NCBI GenBank assembly: GCA_021234155.1 | Contig: JAJEKV010000020.1 | Coordinates: 4,574,563-4,638,562, forward strand | DNA length: 64,000 nt | Origin: Isoetes taiwanensis | Taxonomy: Eukaryota; Streptophyta; Lycopodiopsida; Isoetales; Isoetaceae | Direction of reading: 5' to 3' | Shown: piece by piece, positions 10,059 through 20,558 of the stretch | How the letters are laid out: every line of letters starts with the position of its first letter | How positions within the stretch are numbered: position 1 is the first letter of the stretch | The notes under the pieces: model-generated | The model's input: only the letters and a program-made list of their open reading frames with translations | Database searches by the model: none | Told to the model about the DNA's origin: nothing | Made by a program: the position numbers and the translations under genes

Positions 10059-11543
10059 TCAAAAAAAATGGCGAATGTCGCTACCTTTTAGTTTGAAAAC
10101 CATCTCTGGTGGATTCGCTTCAATCACTCGCTGTTGCAAGGAAAGTGGCAATGCATGGTCATCCATTGTCTCAATAAAGAAATGCCTTATGCTGCCGTAA
10201 TTTCCCTCTGTCAGGCTGAGTTTGTCCAATATGGATGAAAATGGAACAGGTTTCATTGCTATAGTTGCCAAGCTACAACCTGCCAAAAAACAAAAAAGCC
10301 TTTCAATAAGCAAACTTTGGCTTCGTTTTTAAAAGGACCCATACCCATTTATATCCATTTGCTCAAGTGGGTGAAGTAAACCATCGTAGTTGTGTGAGGC
10401 CTAGTCTAAAAAGTGAAAAAAATCAAGCAAGCCTTGCCCAATACTCAATAAATCAATGGAATGAACTTATGAACTACTATAACAAAACTCTACGCATTGT
10501 TTCTGAACTGCAATAAGAAATAAAGAGAACTTCATTCACCTTTGCAGGACTCTGGTTGAAAAATAGCTCCCTGATGAGGCCCTTGTCAAACTCCAGAGCT
10601 GTGGGCAGTTTTGAATTTCCATTCTGGTACACAAATCTCTGGGCCTTGAGTAACAAATCATCTGCAATTATCACCTGCAATCCCTCTACATAGTCAATCT
10701 TTCACTTCTCATGAACATAGTCGATTATTCACAACCTGCCAACCAGCCCAAATGGTGTTTTCAAAGGGCTGCTAAGTTACTTATTCCAACTTAAACCTAA
10801 TTCTAGAGGGCATTCTTAATTACCTCTGTTGTTGAGAAGACGTCGAATGCTCTTTGTCCATCTGATACCATGGCAGCAGTTATAAACACAGCCTTTGCAA
10901 TCTTTTTAGGAAATTTAATCTTTCACCTTCCAGCTTGAGATTGAAGGGCAAACCTTTTGCCTGTTGCAGATGTTGCTCCTTTTTCAAACTCTCAGATTGT
11001 TGCAAACATGGCATGTTGGACCTCATCAAAGCTTCATCTGTAGGAAAATTTAGAAACATCAGAGTCCAACAACGAAAAGGAAGTCTTTTAACACAAATCG
11101 GTGAAAAAATAGACATTTTCATGGGTTCTGACAACATTTATAAGGTATTGGTTCCAAATTATGTGGTTATGATGAAAAACTTGACAGCATAGGGATATAA
11201 TTAATACTGTTGCTGCTCTGTGGACAAATAGATTCAGAAAAAAACATAACATATAAGAGGTACAGAGTACAGACGGAGTTTAGAGTACAGACGGAGTTTG
11301 GAAAAGATTGAAGGCTTACCTTCTGTAGGAATGGTGGAGCATATGTAGAGAACAAATACACAAGTAAGTAGAATAACAGCTCTGCCTTCATCTTCCATTG
11401 AAGCTTCTCTACCTTATTCAGATCCTCTGTATCCCCTTTTCATCTCCAGAATCTGAGAAATCCAAGCGGGAAGAATTAGGTTTGCCTCTGGAAGACGTTC
11501 TAAGAGAAGCCATGTCTCCTTGAACCGAGCTCTGTGATGCCAT
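10059..11543 (-). pseudogene. Frameshifted multi-exon gene remnant, conserved but unidentified protein
   Basis: Minus-strand exons can be traced by splice signals: exon 1 11543-11320 (ATG, MASQSSVQGDMASLRTSS..., ending LQK before GTAAGC); exon 2 about 11041-10826 (acceptor TTTCCTACAG, ...AFDVFSTTE before GTAATT); exon 3 from about 10674 (VIIADDLLLKAQRFVY... to QSPAK before GTGAAT); exon 4 from about 10281 (GCSLATIAMKPVPFSSILD... to FKLKG before GTAGCG). Reading it as one protein needs two single-base frame corrections, both in homopolymer runs: near 11443 in exon 1 (AAAAGGGG), and near 10910 in exon 2 (TTCCTAAAAAG). The exon-scale coding and conserved splice sites show that it was a real cellular gene. 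The C-terminus may be missing. I do not recognise the family. Confidence 0.5.
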
Positions 11544-12212
11544 AGCCGGCTTAGAAACTTGCAAAGAACTGCCACACCGTTGCATCTATTGCAATTTCCA
11601 ATCAAATTTCAATTTTTACACAAAATGCCTCAATTCAAGGCCAAATCTGCGGCCTGCCCCATTACAAAAACCCCTGCCGGTTCTTGAGAAGAAACGCCAA
11701 AACATCTGGAAAGTCTTGAATTTTGGTGCTGACGGGAAGCAAAAAACAGACAGAAACGGATAACGCAAAGAAATAACTATCTTTTAATCTTTATGAGTGG
11801 TCGTGAGCTTCAGCTCCATCTGCCATAGCCGAGCTTCACAAGCCAAGGAGCTCCATCGGCCATAGCCGAGCTTCACAAGCCAAGGAGCCGTTTCTGTGCT
11901 ATAAAATCATGGGCGATAAGAATTACCTGTAACCGTTGAGAATATATATTCAGAGCTTGCTTGAAAGCTTATGCAACCCGGATTGATTGCAGAAGAAAAA
12001 AGGGTCGTAATAAAACAGCAAATCGGAGCGCCATAGCAGGGCTTGCTTGCAGCCGAAGAAAACGGCTCTCAAAATATTTCTTTTTTTTTTTTCAGGGACA
12101 CGTGTCGAACCCAGGTTTTCAGGGACACGTGTCGAACCCAGGGTTTTTTTTCATCAAAGAAAATAAGAGGGGAACATGCTTTATATATGGTTTGATGGGT
12201 TGAATTCATCTT
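11544..12212. repeat. Upstream region with two short tandem duplications
   Basis: A 29-bp unit (GCCATAGCCGAGCTTCACAA...) is repeated at 11822-11850 and about 11859-11888. A 23-bp unit (CAGGGACACGTGTCGAACCC...) is repeated at 12093-12115 and 12120-12142. No ORF of substance is present. Confidence 0.6.
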
Positions 12213-13140
12213 GTGAGATTATGTTATGCAAAAGTACTTAATTGTATTACATGGCATCCTGCATTATTTGAACGGCCCATCTTCAGAGGGGAGAGCCCCC
12301 GTGTTTTAAGGCCTGTACATACAGTGGAATATGTCTCCTTGGGCTCGCGACCCAAGGGAAAAGTGGACGGGATCATTGATCGTAGGCATGTAGTTATGCA
12401 TTTAGCCTGAGATTGTTTGAGATTACTTGTCTAACTTTTTGCAGGAAAATGGAGCGAGGTAAGTTCCTATTGCCGTGTATTGGACATAGATGAATATTTC
12501 ATGATTAGTATAATTGTTAGTTCCCTACCCCGTTCCCCACTTAGTTCATGTGGAGTAACCCCTTCTTGCTTGCTATATGTCTGCTAAAGATGGCACGTCC
12601 GGATGAGCCAAGCATCATGTTACACTTAGATTCCTTTGTAACGTGGTGGTTCCGAGTAACCTGGAATGAGCCTGAGCTGGTGTCGAAGCACCGGATCTAT
12701 GAGTTGCTGACTGACCGCTTCAGACAGATTTACTATGAGCAGAGACAACCGAGGGTTGATCTCTTGGATGGAGAGTTGGGAGAGGAACCTTCAGGAGATT
12801 CGGGTTCTACTGGGTCTTCTTCAGTTACCTCGGATGGAGGATCTGAGTGAACTTGTTATGTTTTCGTTGTACAGACGTCCGTTATTATCTTTTGGACATG
12901 CTGTTAGCATACCTTTTGTATAAGCCGTGAGACTATTTGTTGTGTGGTATCATATGGGGTGATGTGATCTTTGTAATGTGTGCACCTAAGTTATTGTCAT
13001 TTTGGGATCTAATGAATATGAGAGATTTTGGCAGTTCTTGAATGATTTGTATTGTTACGATAGTTAGATTATCTTGCTTTAAGTGTAGTTGTGATGTAGT
13101 GCGGGCGACGGCCCATGCCAAGAGGGCTGGGTCCATCTCA
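12213..13140 (+). mobile_element. Probable 5' LTR of a Ty3/gypsy element (left edge undefined)
   Basis: The right edge is set by '...CCATCTCA' at 13140, directly before a plant PBS. It contains a 100-aa ORF (12548-12850, acidic Ser/Gly-rich tail) of unknown meaning. The left TG edge could not be located because no second LTR copy is in the window. Confidence 0.45.
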
Positions 13141-13142
13141 GT

Positions 13143-13154
13143 TGGTATCAGAGC
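13143..13154 (+). promoter_or_regulatory. Retroelement primer-binding site (initiator tRNA-Met)
   Basis: TGGTATCAGAGC, two bases after the LTR-ending CA, is the standard plant PBS complementary to the 3' end of initiator tRNA-Met. Confidence 0.85.
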
Positions 13155-13277
13155 GAAGGTTTCTGACACCTTCGGGAAGTGGGAATCATGGGATAAGAAT
13201 TCGGGGAATTCTACTATAAAGTAGAATAGTTTGGCATGGGAATAACCGTTATTGTCATTTTCTAGGTGAATAGCAGG

Positions 13278-14908
13278 ATGTCTGGAAACGAGGGTGACAT
13301 TCAGGAGCTGGAGGTAGCAATAATCCTCCGAGCATAACTGAACAGATTTTGGCAGCTATGCAGCAACAGCTGGCCACTATGCAGCAACAGGTTGCTAAGA
13401 AGGATGATGACCTTGATGAAGTTAACAAGGTTTTGAAGCAGACCAAAAGGGAGACTTTCAGTGGTAAGGATACCACGGGTGAGGATGCTGATGCATGGCT
13501 AAAGGGGATTGAGTTCTAATTTGAAGTAAAGAAAACCCCAGAGCTGCTGAAAGCAACTATTGCTAATATGCTGCTGACTGGACTTGCTAAGATGTGGTGG
13601 GATGAGTATAAGAAAGATAATCTTTTGGTTCTCAGCCAAAATTTCATGGAATACTTTTAAGGACGCCTTCAAACTCCATTACCTACCTGCTGGTTTTGAA
13701 CTGGAGCAAAATAAGTTCATGGCATTACAGCCATATGGACCTACTATGACTATGACACAGTTAGCCGATAAGTTTATTCGTGGGTTGAAGCCCGAGTTGA
13801 CTCTGTTAGTAGGGGGAGTGACATATCCTAGCTTGGAAGAAGCTATAAGAGAGTCCAAGTTTAAAGAGCAAGTCCAGGATAGGATTAAGCAAAGTCAGGA
13901 AGAAGCAGCCAAAGGGAAAATCTTCCTAAGCAGAGAGAAAGGGGTTTTGTTGTTCCTGGTGGTCCTGCAGGAAAGGTACGTCCTATACCTGCAAGGCAGA
14001 CAAATGCACCAGCTCAAATGAGCCAGGAGGAATGAGAACGATACCTTCGGGAAGGATTATGTTTCTTCTGCAAAGAGGCTGGTCATAATGCGGTACGTTG
14101 TCCCTGTAAATGGAGAAACATGAATAATGTCGGGTAGCAGGTTGCTGGAACTGCTGAGTATGACCGAAATGCCGCTTATGGGAACCGTGGTAATCAGCCT
14201 CAGTCTAGTGGTGGGACTCTAGAAAATTGGAATGGACGAGCAACGAGCACGCAGAGTGTTGTTGGTCCACGAAACGCTCGTACTGAGGAGAGGTCTGCAC
14301 GGGCCCAAGCCGTTACACTGGAAGAATCAAAAGCGGAACCAGCTATGCGCGCTTATGCTATTGGTGAATACCTTGCTACTGACGTTATCCATCTTCCAGG
14401 TAGCATTCAAACGCAACCTTTCCATATTTTGATTGACAGTAGTAGTACGTATAATTTTATTTCACCTAGATTGGTTGATCAGTTGGGTTTGCATGTGACA
14501 GCATGGCACCCTAGATCGGTAGAATTAGCGGATGGTGTGATTAAGATGTCAAATGGTTGTATTCCACGGTTGGAATTTAAACTCTGTGGATTAGTATTCC
14601 GTGCTAATTTTGAAGTACTTGATCTGGGGAAGTATGATTTAATTCTGGGGATGTCATGGTTGAGAGCCGTAGGTGCCTATATAGATTGTAAGGAGAGAGC
14701 TATCCTCTGTACGTTGTCAGATGGCTCATTTAAGAGACTAGATAGTCGCCATGATTTCTAGTCCTCCTGTGCTATCGTGTAAGCAGGTTAAGCGTTATTT
14801 GCGCAAAGGGGGAATTATGTATGTCGGAATGCTAACCAAAACTGCAGAGGTGCAAGAAACTGTCGTTCCTCAGCTTATTCAGAATGTGTTAGAAGAATTC
14901 AATATGTA
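13278..14908 (+). pseudogene. Ty3/gypsy gag-protease remnant
   Basis: From the ATG at 13278 the translation shows gag features in changing frames: a Gln-rich coiled segment (AAMQQQLATMQQQ), then FSGKDTTGEDADAWLKGIEF, and an intact stretch at 13640-14020 typical of retrotransposon gag (LADKFIRGLKPEL). A CCHC knuckle follows near 14060 (CFFCKEAGHNAVRCPC). An aspartic protease region spans 14345-14760, where the expected DSGST active site reads DSSST. Several stops and frameshifts make it non-functional. The linker ends LIQNVLEEFNM at 14908, where an insertion begins; its continuation (VFPDK) resumes at 17931. Confidence 0.8.
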
Positions 14909-17900
14909 GCATAATAACAGGGGGTTTTTTTTGTAGTTTTATACGCTTTTTGGCATGGTTTTTCTATGATTTTGGTGTTGTATTCGTTGGGACGTACTAA
15001 ATAGTATTTCTAGAGTGCGTCATTTTTGGACCGTTGATTTTGACTAGCTTAAACAATCTAACGGCTGTTGTTATCAATGTTGCATTCATATGCATTAAAC
15101 TCCAAAACTTTTGTCCTCTGGATTCTTGTCTTCTCGATTTCTCTTGCTGGCGAAGTCATTGTTGCTACATATCGGTATGAGATCATAGCTTTTGTTATGC
15201 TCTTCATTCTTTCACATCAAAATGCCGGATACCTAACTCTGCTTTTTCTTCTTTACTCTGTTTTTGTTTCTCGTTTCCTATTCATGTTGCTTGCTTCTTA
15301 TTGCTTTGTCTTCACATCGAAACGACCAGCTCTCGACCAGCTCTTTGGCGATGCTTCAGCCACTATCTCTACTTCTGCCATGCTTCAGTGAACCCAGCGA
15401 ACCCTAAGGGAAAAAAAAACACTTCCGTTGCTTTGCCTCGGTCTCGCTCCTACCATGTGCATCTCTGTTTCCGCCTTGCTTCAGCAAAATCGGCCTATGC
15501 TTCATGCTATCCAAACCCACAAAAGCCCAGAAGAAAGATAAACGATGGCGGCTGTTGGATATGGCCGATCAGAGCATGTTAGGTATCGGCCATGGCGGGA
15601 TCTCATTGCACACATCATTTTTTTAGCATCCCACAATTGTTACGTTAACTCTGGAACCGTTAGGGCTCTGTATTGCTGGGAAGTAATATTTTTATCTAGT
15701 TCCATAAGCCATGCAACTATAAGGTCAGGGCCATAAGCAATCACACGACTTTCTGAACAAATGTAGGCCCTTCCATCAGGTGCGGCTTCAACAGCCCCGA
15801 TTATTCAATATTGTTCAGTGCTGGGACCTCGTAATCGCTTTGTACAATACCAAGAAAGATGCAGATGATGATACGTGTTGCACAGCTGAATATGTAGAAA
15901 CACATAAAGTGATTATATTACAGTTCTTTGCTACATCTATTACAGAATAGGAGATGATAAGTGTGATCTTTGGGCATAGAACCAAGGCAGAAGAGCAGAT
16001 GGATTTAAGCTTTTGTTGTAGAAAGTGGAAGCAGATACTTAAGACTTATTAGGCTGCATACAAGTAAATATCTCAACAAACAAATTCAAGCATTTTTCAG
16101 TACAGTATTTAGAAATCACATCCATATCTTGCGGGCCAGTCAAAGGATAGAGGTAATTCATATGTTTTTGAATGCCACAACTTCTGCTCTTCATTCGTAC
16201 CCCTTAATGCTGACTTCGATTATAATACTGAAGATCTCAAGAAGTTCCAACAAAGGAGTGTGGAGCCGTGAAGTTATGAACATTTACATTAAAGCAAGAT
16301 ACGACAAGACAACAGAGAAGCACTCGAAGGCCTTTGATTCATTTTCATCCGTTGATTCAAAGATCATCACTTTCATGCCACCGGTATTATTGCATATGTA
16401 TTTTATTCGATTGTCCGTGTACATGTTAGTGCTCAAGTGCAGCTTTGAGTAAAGAATGAAGAACTCATGAAACACATACAGTCCATTGCATGTTATCCGA
16501 ACTATGAAATATGATGGTGATTGTCTTTTTAAACATGTCGATATTCCGCGCAGGTTTTGAATAAAGAATGAAGAGCTCATGAAACACATACAGTCCATTG
16601 CATGTTATCCGAACCTGCAAGATATGGTGATTGTCTTTTTAAAAATATGATAACTTGGCAAATAAGTCAAGCCTATTATTTATCTGATTGTTATCTTATG
16701 CATCATGTTCAACTCATTCGCAGCTTTCTTGCAGTGTATTCAACTCGTACCATGATGCAGAATTGTGAAGCAAATGTGTCACTAAAATGTGTCAACTATG
16801 TAATGCTGCCTATGATGATATGGAAGTCCACCAAAATGAAGGAAATTCTCATTGCTTTTGTGCACGTGTCATCGAATCTCCAAGTGCATTATAAAGATGT
16901 AGAGTAACAGAGTACAAGAATGAAGGTTCAGTCCTCCATTTTGGTGCAAATGTCCTTTGAAAGTTCTTGTATCCATATTTCGCAGAATGTTACATGATTT
17001 GGAATTATGAGGGCATTGTATTATGAAGACATCCTAAATGCAGCAATGAAGCTTCAAGCACTCTATTTTTCTTCAATCGACCAGCCTGTTATCTTATGCA
17101 ACATGTTCAACTCATTCCCAGCTTGTTTGAGTTATTTGCAGCGTATTCAACTCGTACCATGATGTGTATTCTCTGGGCAGTCATAATAATATGTATTGTA
17201 GTTTGAAGTTTTGAAGTTTCTCATATGGTGATATACAAACTGCATGTTTGTCTGCAAAACCTTTTGGAATGAGTCATTATGAGGTTTTCAATGTTGAAGC
17301 CTCATTCAAGGTGAATCTCTTACATGTTCTTTACAATTAAACGTGCGTTCTAGATTCTATACTTCTTGTCGATTGAAGATTATATCTTCAAACTACAACA
17401 CGATGGTTCCAAAGCTCAATTGTTGTTGCTTCAGGTATTAATTTATCTTTTTATCATCCATGTGTGTTGTTATTATGCTAGATATTAATGTTGTTGTTTG
17501 TTTTGGCCCCTCAAGGGCAAAAAATTTTTAACGATAACACAAACCATTACATTACACGCCTTTAAAATTAAATTCCCCTTAAACCCCCTTTTGTTTGGGT
17601 GCATATTCACACGGGGGGTGACGTAGGGCAGCGAGAGCCCCTGTAATTATGTTTTGCACGTACAAAATCAACACCATATAGTATATTGCCTAAAATCTTA
17701 TAGTATTTTGTAAATCTTGTTATACAGTATAATAAATTCTAGACATCTATACCCTACAAACGAGGAACTTTGTGTACGGTGTAGATTAAGGAATAAAGGG
17801 CGAATATGCCTATCCAATAGCTCTCGATGCCGGAAGTCACCTCCCGTGTGAATATGCACCCAAACAAAAGGGGGTTTAAGGGGGAATTTAATTTTAAGGC

Positions 17901-17930
17901 GTGTAATGTAATGGTTTGTGTAATGTAATG
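14909..17930. mobile_element. 3-kb insertion splitting the gypsy element
   Basis: The gypsy reading LEEFNM | [11 protein letters not shown] is interrupted exactly here. The left end (TAGCATAATAACAGGGGG, from about 14909) matches the outer termini of the giant foldback at 41045 and 45170, and the similarity runs for about 150 bp. The right end is a foldback MITE (about 17500-17938). Between them are only short ORFs and a local duplication (about 16440-16500 with 16560-16640), with no transposase. It is probably a non-autonomous or composite insertion. Confidence 0.6.
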
Positions 17931-17938
17931 GTTTGTGT
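17500..17938. mobile_element. Foldback MITE, copy 1
   Basis: Arms of about 80 bp (17537-17616 and 17843-17920) are near-perfect inverted repeats. The left begins ACACAAACCATTACATTA and the right ends TAATGTAATGGTTTGTGT. The middle shares sequence with two copies at 42.9-44.1 kb (CAACACCATATAGTAT, GTGTAGATTAAGGAATAA). The end AATGTAATGGTTTGTGT is duplicated at the right edge (17921-17938). Confidence 0.75.
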
Positions 17939-18394
17939 TCCCTGATAAGCTTACAAAATTACCTCTCTTTCGTGAGGTGAACTATGAAATCGAATTGCTC
18001 CCTGGATCTGCGCCACCTTCACGACCTTCTTACTGTTTTAATGCTGTAGAGATGGCAGAATTAAAGAAGCAACTGGAGGAATTAGTGGAGCAAGGATTTA
18101 TTAGGCCTAGTACATCTCCACTTGGAGCTCCTGTCTTATTTGTAAAGAAAAAGGATGGCAGTTTGCGCCTATGTGTTGATTATATTACTATCAAGAATGG
18201 TTATGCTTTGCAAGAGTAGATGATCTGTTTGATCAATTAAGTGGTAGAAAATTCTTTTCTAAGATTGATTTGCGTTCCGGCTACCACCAAATCCGAATTA
18301 AGGAAGAAGATATTTCTAAAACTGCTTTTCGTACAAGATATGGACATTATGAATTTGTGGTAATGCCATTCGGGCTTACCAAAATTTTCAACTA
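17931..18394 (+). pseudogene. Ty3/gypsy reverse transcriptase N-terminal fragment
   Basis: This is the downstream half of the element at 13278. [20 protein letters not shown], then [20 protein letters not shown] and RLCVDY, are classic gypsy RT start motifs. A frameshift near 18217 moves to [20 protein letters not shown] and ends at [10 protein letters not shown]. It is truncated before the catalytic YxDD, where unrelated sequence starts. RNase H and integrase are absent. Confidence 0.85.
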
Positions 18395-18546
18395 AGAATC
18401 GTTCGGCAAAGATAATATACGCCCCTAATACGATATTATATCCCACGTCCTGCCACACGCATACGCCATAGATGACATGTACTTGAGAGCCGGAGAACGT
18501 TGCACCTAGGGCCAAGAGTGCACCTAGGGGGGGGGGCAACCTCAAA
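18395..18546. other. Junction sequence with G-run
   Basis: Unassigned spacer between the truncated RT and the next LTR, with a run of about ten G at about 18527-18536. No coding signal. Confidence 0.4.
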
Positions 18547-19841
18547 TGTTGTGCATGTTAATAAAACATACACAACAAAACCCCCTTGAACCCCCCATTT
18601 TCCAAATGGCATGAACCCATTTGGCCAAATGGTTAACCTAACCTAAAAAGGGTCTATATAAGGGTTATAACCCTAAACCCTAAACCCTAAATCCTTTTCC
18701 ATTTTTGACATTTAGGGTTTTCATAGAGCAGGTATCTAGTCATTCTGTTGTGCAAAGCCGTCTTTGGGCAAGGCATCAGGCTGGTTTAGTATGTTAGATC
18801 AACTCTAGAGGCCTTATAGGTCCCGAGATCATAAGCCCTAACTAAGGAACCTAACTCTGTTATGTAGTTAGATAGATTAGATGATATTCTCTATTTCAGT
18901 TCTATGATGATGGATGTGTTTCACTCTGTGACCTCCATGTATTGGGAAGGGGGGTAGAGACCTAAAGCTGTGTAGCAGATGATCCTAGGTAGCACCATTA
19001 GTTCCCAATTACATGCGGCCCGTGCACAGGAGCCTGCCTGGTTGTGGGTGAAGGGGCTAGGCCGGTTGACAAGAGGAACTTGTCTCATCACGGACTGACC
19101 CCTTTGGTAGTAAGGCCTATTGGGGGTCTCTCTGGGCTAGGCTTAATGGCTTGTCACTGCGTGTGGGCAAGGCATGAGCTCGACACTCGTGGGGTGATGC
19201 GTCACCTTCCAGTGAGTTAAGTCGAATAAGGGCAGTGGCCCTCTAGCCGCCTGTGATGAGCATGGATGCCTCTGGAGGAGAGGCAACTCTCCTCCTGCCT
19301 CATCGGGGCTGGGGAGATGCAACCCAGTAGCAGTAGCCTCTCTGGCTATTCACCCGGCAGGCTACAGCCAAGTCCCAACACTTTTCAGCTACTCTGCAAA
19401 GTGTGCACGGGAGGGGCGGATGGAGTGGACTACCCTCAGCCATGTTCTATGCCAGCCAAATCCATTGCCATGAATTCCGTCTGCATTGACTTCTGGAGGC
19501 CCGAGCCGTCAGTCAGATCCCCCTTGAGTCTGAGCCTTGGGTAGGATTCCTCCCTTTCTGTTATTGTTATGCTGATGTTGTTATCTTATGATGTATATGA
19601 TATGTTCACCCTTCGAGGTAATTGTACTGATATGTTATGTTATGTGCTCATGTTTATTCGCGCTTCCGCAGATAGGTCGACCCGATGGGAGACGGGTGAA
19701 TGACACATCCACTCTTCCCTTGCTGGCTCATTCCACTGGGAGTGGAGTCGGGTGGATGGCCCCGGTCAGTGTAGCTGCCAGGGGGAAGGCTCCTCCTTCG
19801 GATACGATGTGTGCATCGTATAAGGAGTATGGGACGTCACA
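18547..19841 (+). mobile_element. Probable LTR (5' LTR of a second retroelement, or solo/truncated)
   Basis: It begins TGTTGTGCATG and ends GGGACGTCACA, directly followed by G and a PBS. A TATA box (CTATATAAGG, about 18653) precedes three telo-box units (AACCCTAAACCCTAAACCCTAAA, about 18670-18692). The left edge is inferred from the TG...CA rule. No second LTR copy was found downstream within the window, so the element is incomplete or truncated. Its internal region is where the H3-like gene now sits. Confidence 0.55.
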
Positions 19842-19842
19842 G

Positions 19843-19854
19843 TGGTATCAGAGC
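19843..19854 (+). promoter_or_regulatory. Retroelement primer-binding site (initiator tRNA-Met)
   Basis: TGGTATCAGAGC, one base after the CA end of the LTR. It marks the start of an internal retroelement region with plus-strand polarity. Confidence 0.8.
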
Positions 19855-20044
19855 ATGATCTTGGTAGGCCAAGATCGAGCACTGACCATTTTCCTTAGGA
19901 CTAACAGTAGACTTCCAGTCTTGGGAGCAACCTCCCAAGCAAGAACCTCGAAAATTGGGAAAATGTTTTCTCAATTGTAGTGCAGCAATAGGTTAATGCT
20001 AAGAATAGTGGTAAGTTTTAGAATAAGCCCAACCTAAATTGCCC

Positions 20045-20344
20045 AAAAAGAGGTGACCCCTCACAGAGTGCGCCCAGGCTACTTAGGATTATGTTCCTAA
20101 CCGCCTCTCGCGCATTGTGTGAGTGGTGGACCCAAATTGACCTAGTTAGATCCATAATTTAGCTAATCCGATAATGTAATTCAACTTATTGCTTAAATTC
20201 TAGCTAGTTTTGCATGTTAAAACACTAATAAACTCCTTGTAAATCGAAAAATAGAACAAAAAAGAGGCCACCCCTCACAGAGTGCGCCCAGGCTACTTAG
20301 GACCATATTCCTAACTGCTTTTCGCGCACTGTATGAGTGGTGGA
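20045..20344 (+). repeat. Direct repeat pair upstream of the H3-like gene
   Basis: An 86-bp unit (AAAAAGAGGTGACCCCTCAC ... GAGTGGTGGA) occurs at 20045-20130 and again at 20258-20344, about 88% alike, with a 127-bp spacer. It lies between the PBS and the gene's TATA box. Function unknown. Confidence 0.8.
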
Positions 20345-20428
20345 TGCTTTTTGGCTGAATAAACCCTATGAACTCCTCATATCTTCATTAACACCCCCTA
20401 GATTTCCCCAATATGGAATTGCAGGTCC

Positions 20429-20471
20429 AAACCCTAAAATTCCCCTGCCTATAAATAGAAAATTAGGGTTC
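20429..20471 (+). promoter_or_regulatory. Core promoter of the H3-like gene: telo-box and TATA
   Basis: An AACCCTAAAA telo-box (about 20430) is followed by TATAAATA (20450-20457) and AAATTAGGGTTCC. The ATG lies about 100 bp downstream of the TATA box. Telo-box plus TATA is common in promoters of plant growth and replication genes, including histone genes. Inferred from sequence only. Confidence 0.55.
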
Positions 20472-20558
20472 CTATTTTGTCCCCAGCGCCTCCGGAGAAC
20501 AGCTCGTCCCAGAGAACGATCTTCAGGCGCCCGAGCTCGGAATTCGACAAACAAAGAC

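Noticed and set aside
20337-20558. Upstream ATG at 20337 as the start of the H3-like protein
   Set aside because: It would place 74 residues before an exact H3 start, and it begins upstream of the TATA box. The ATG at 20559 is the better start.
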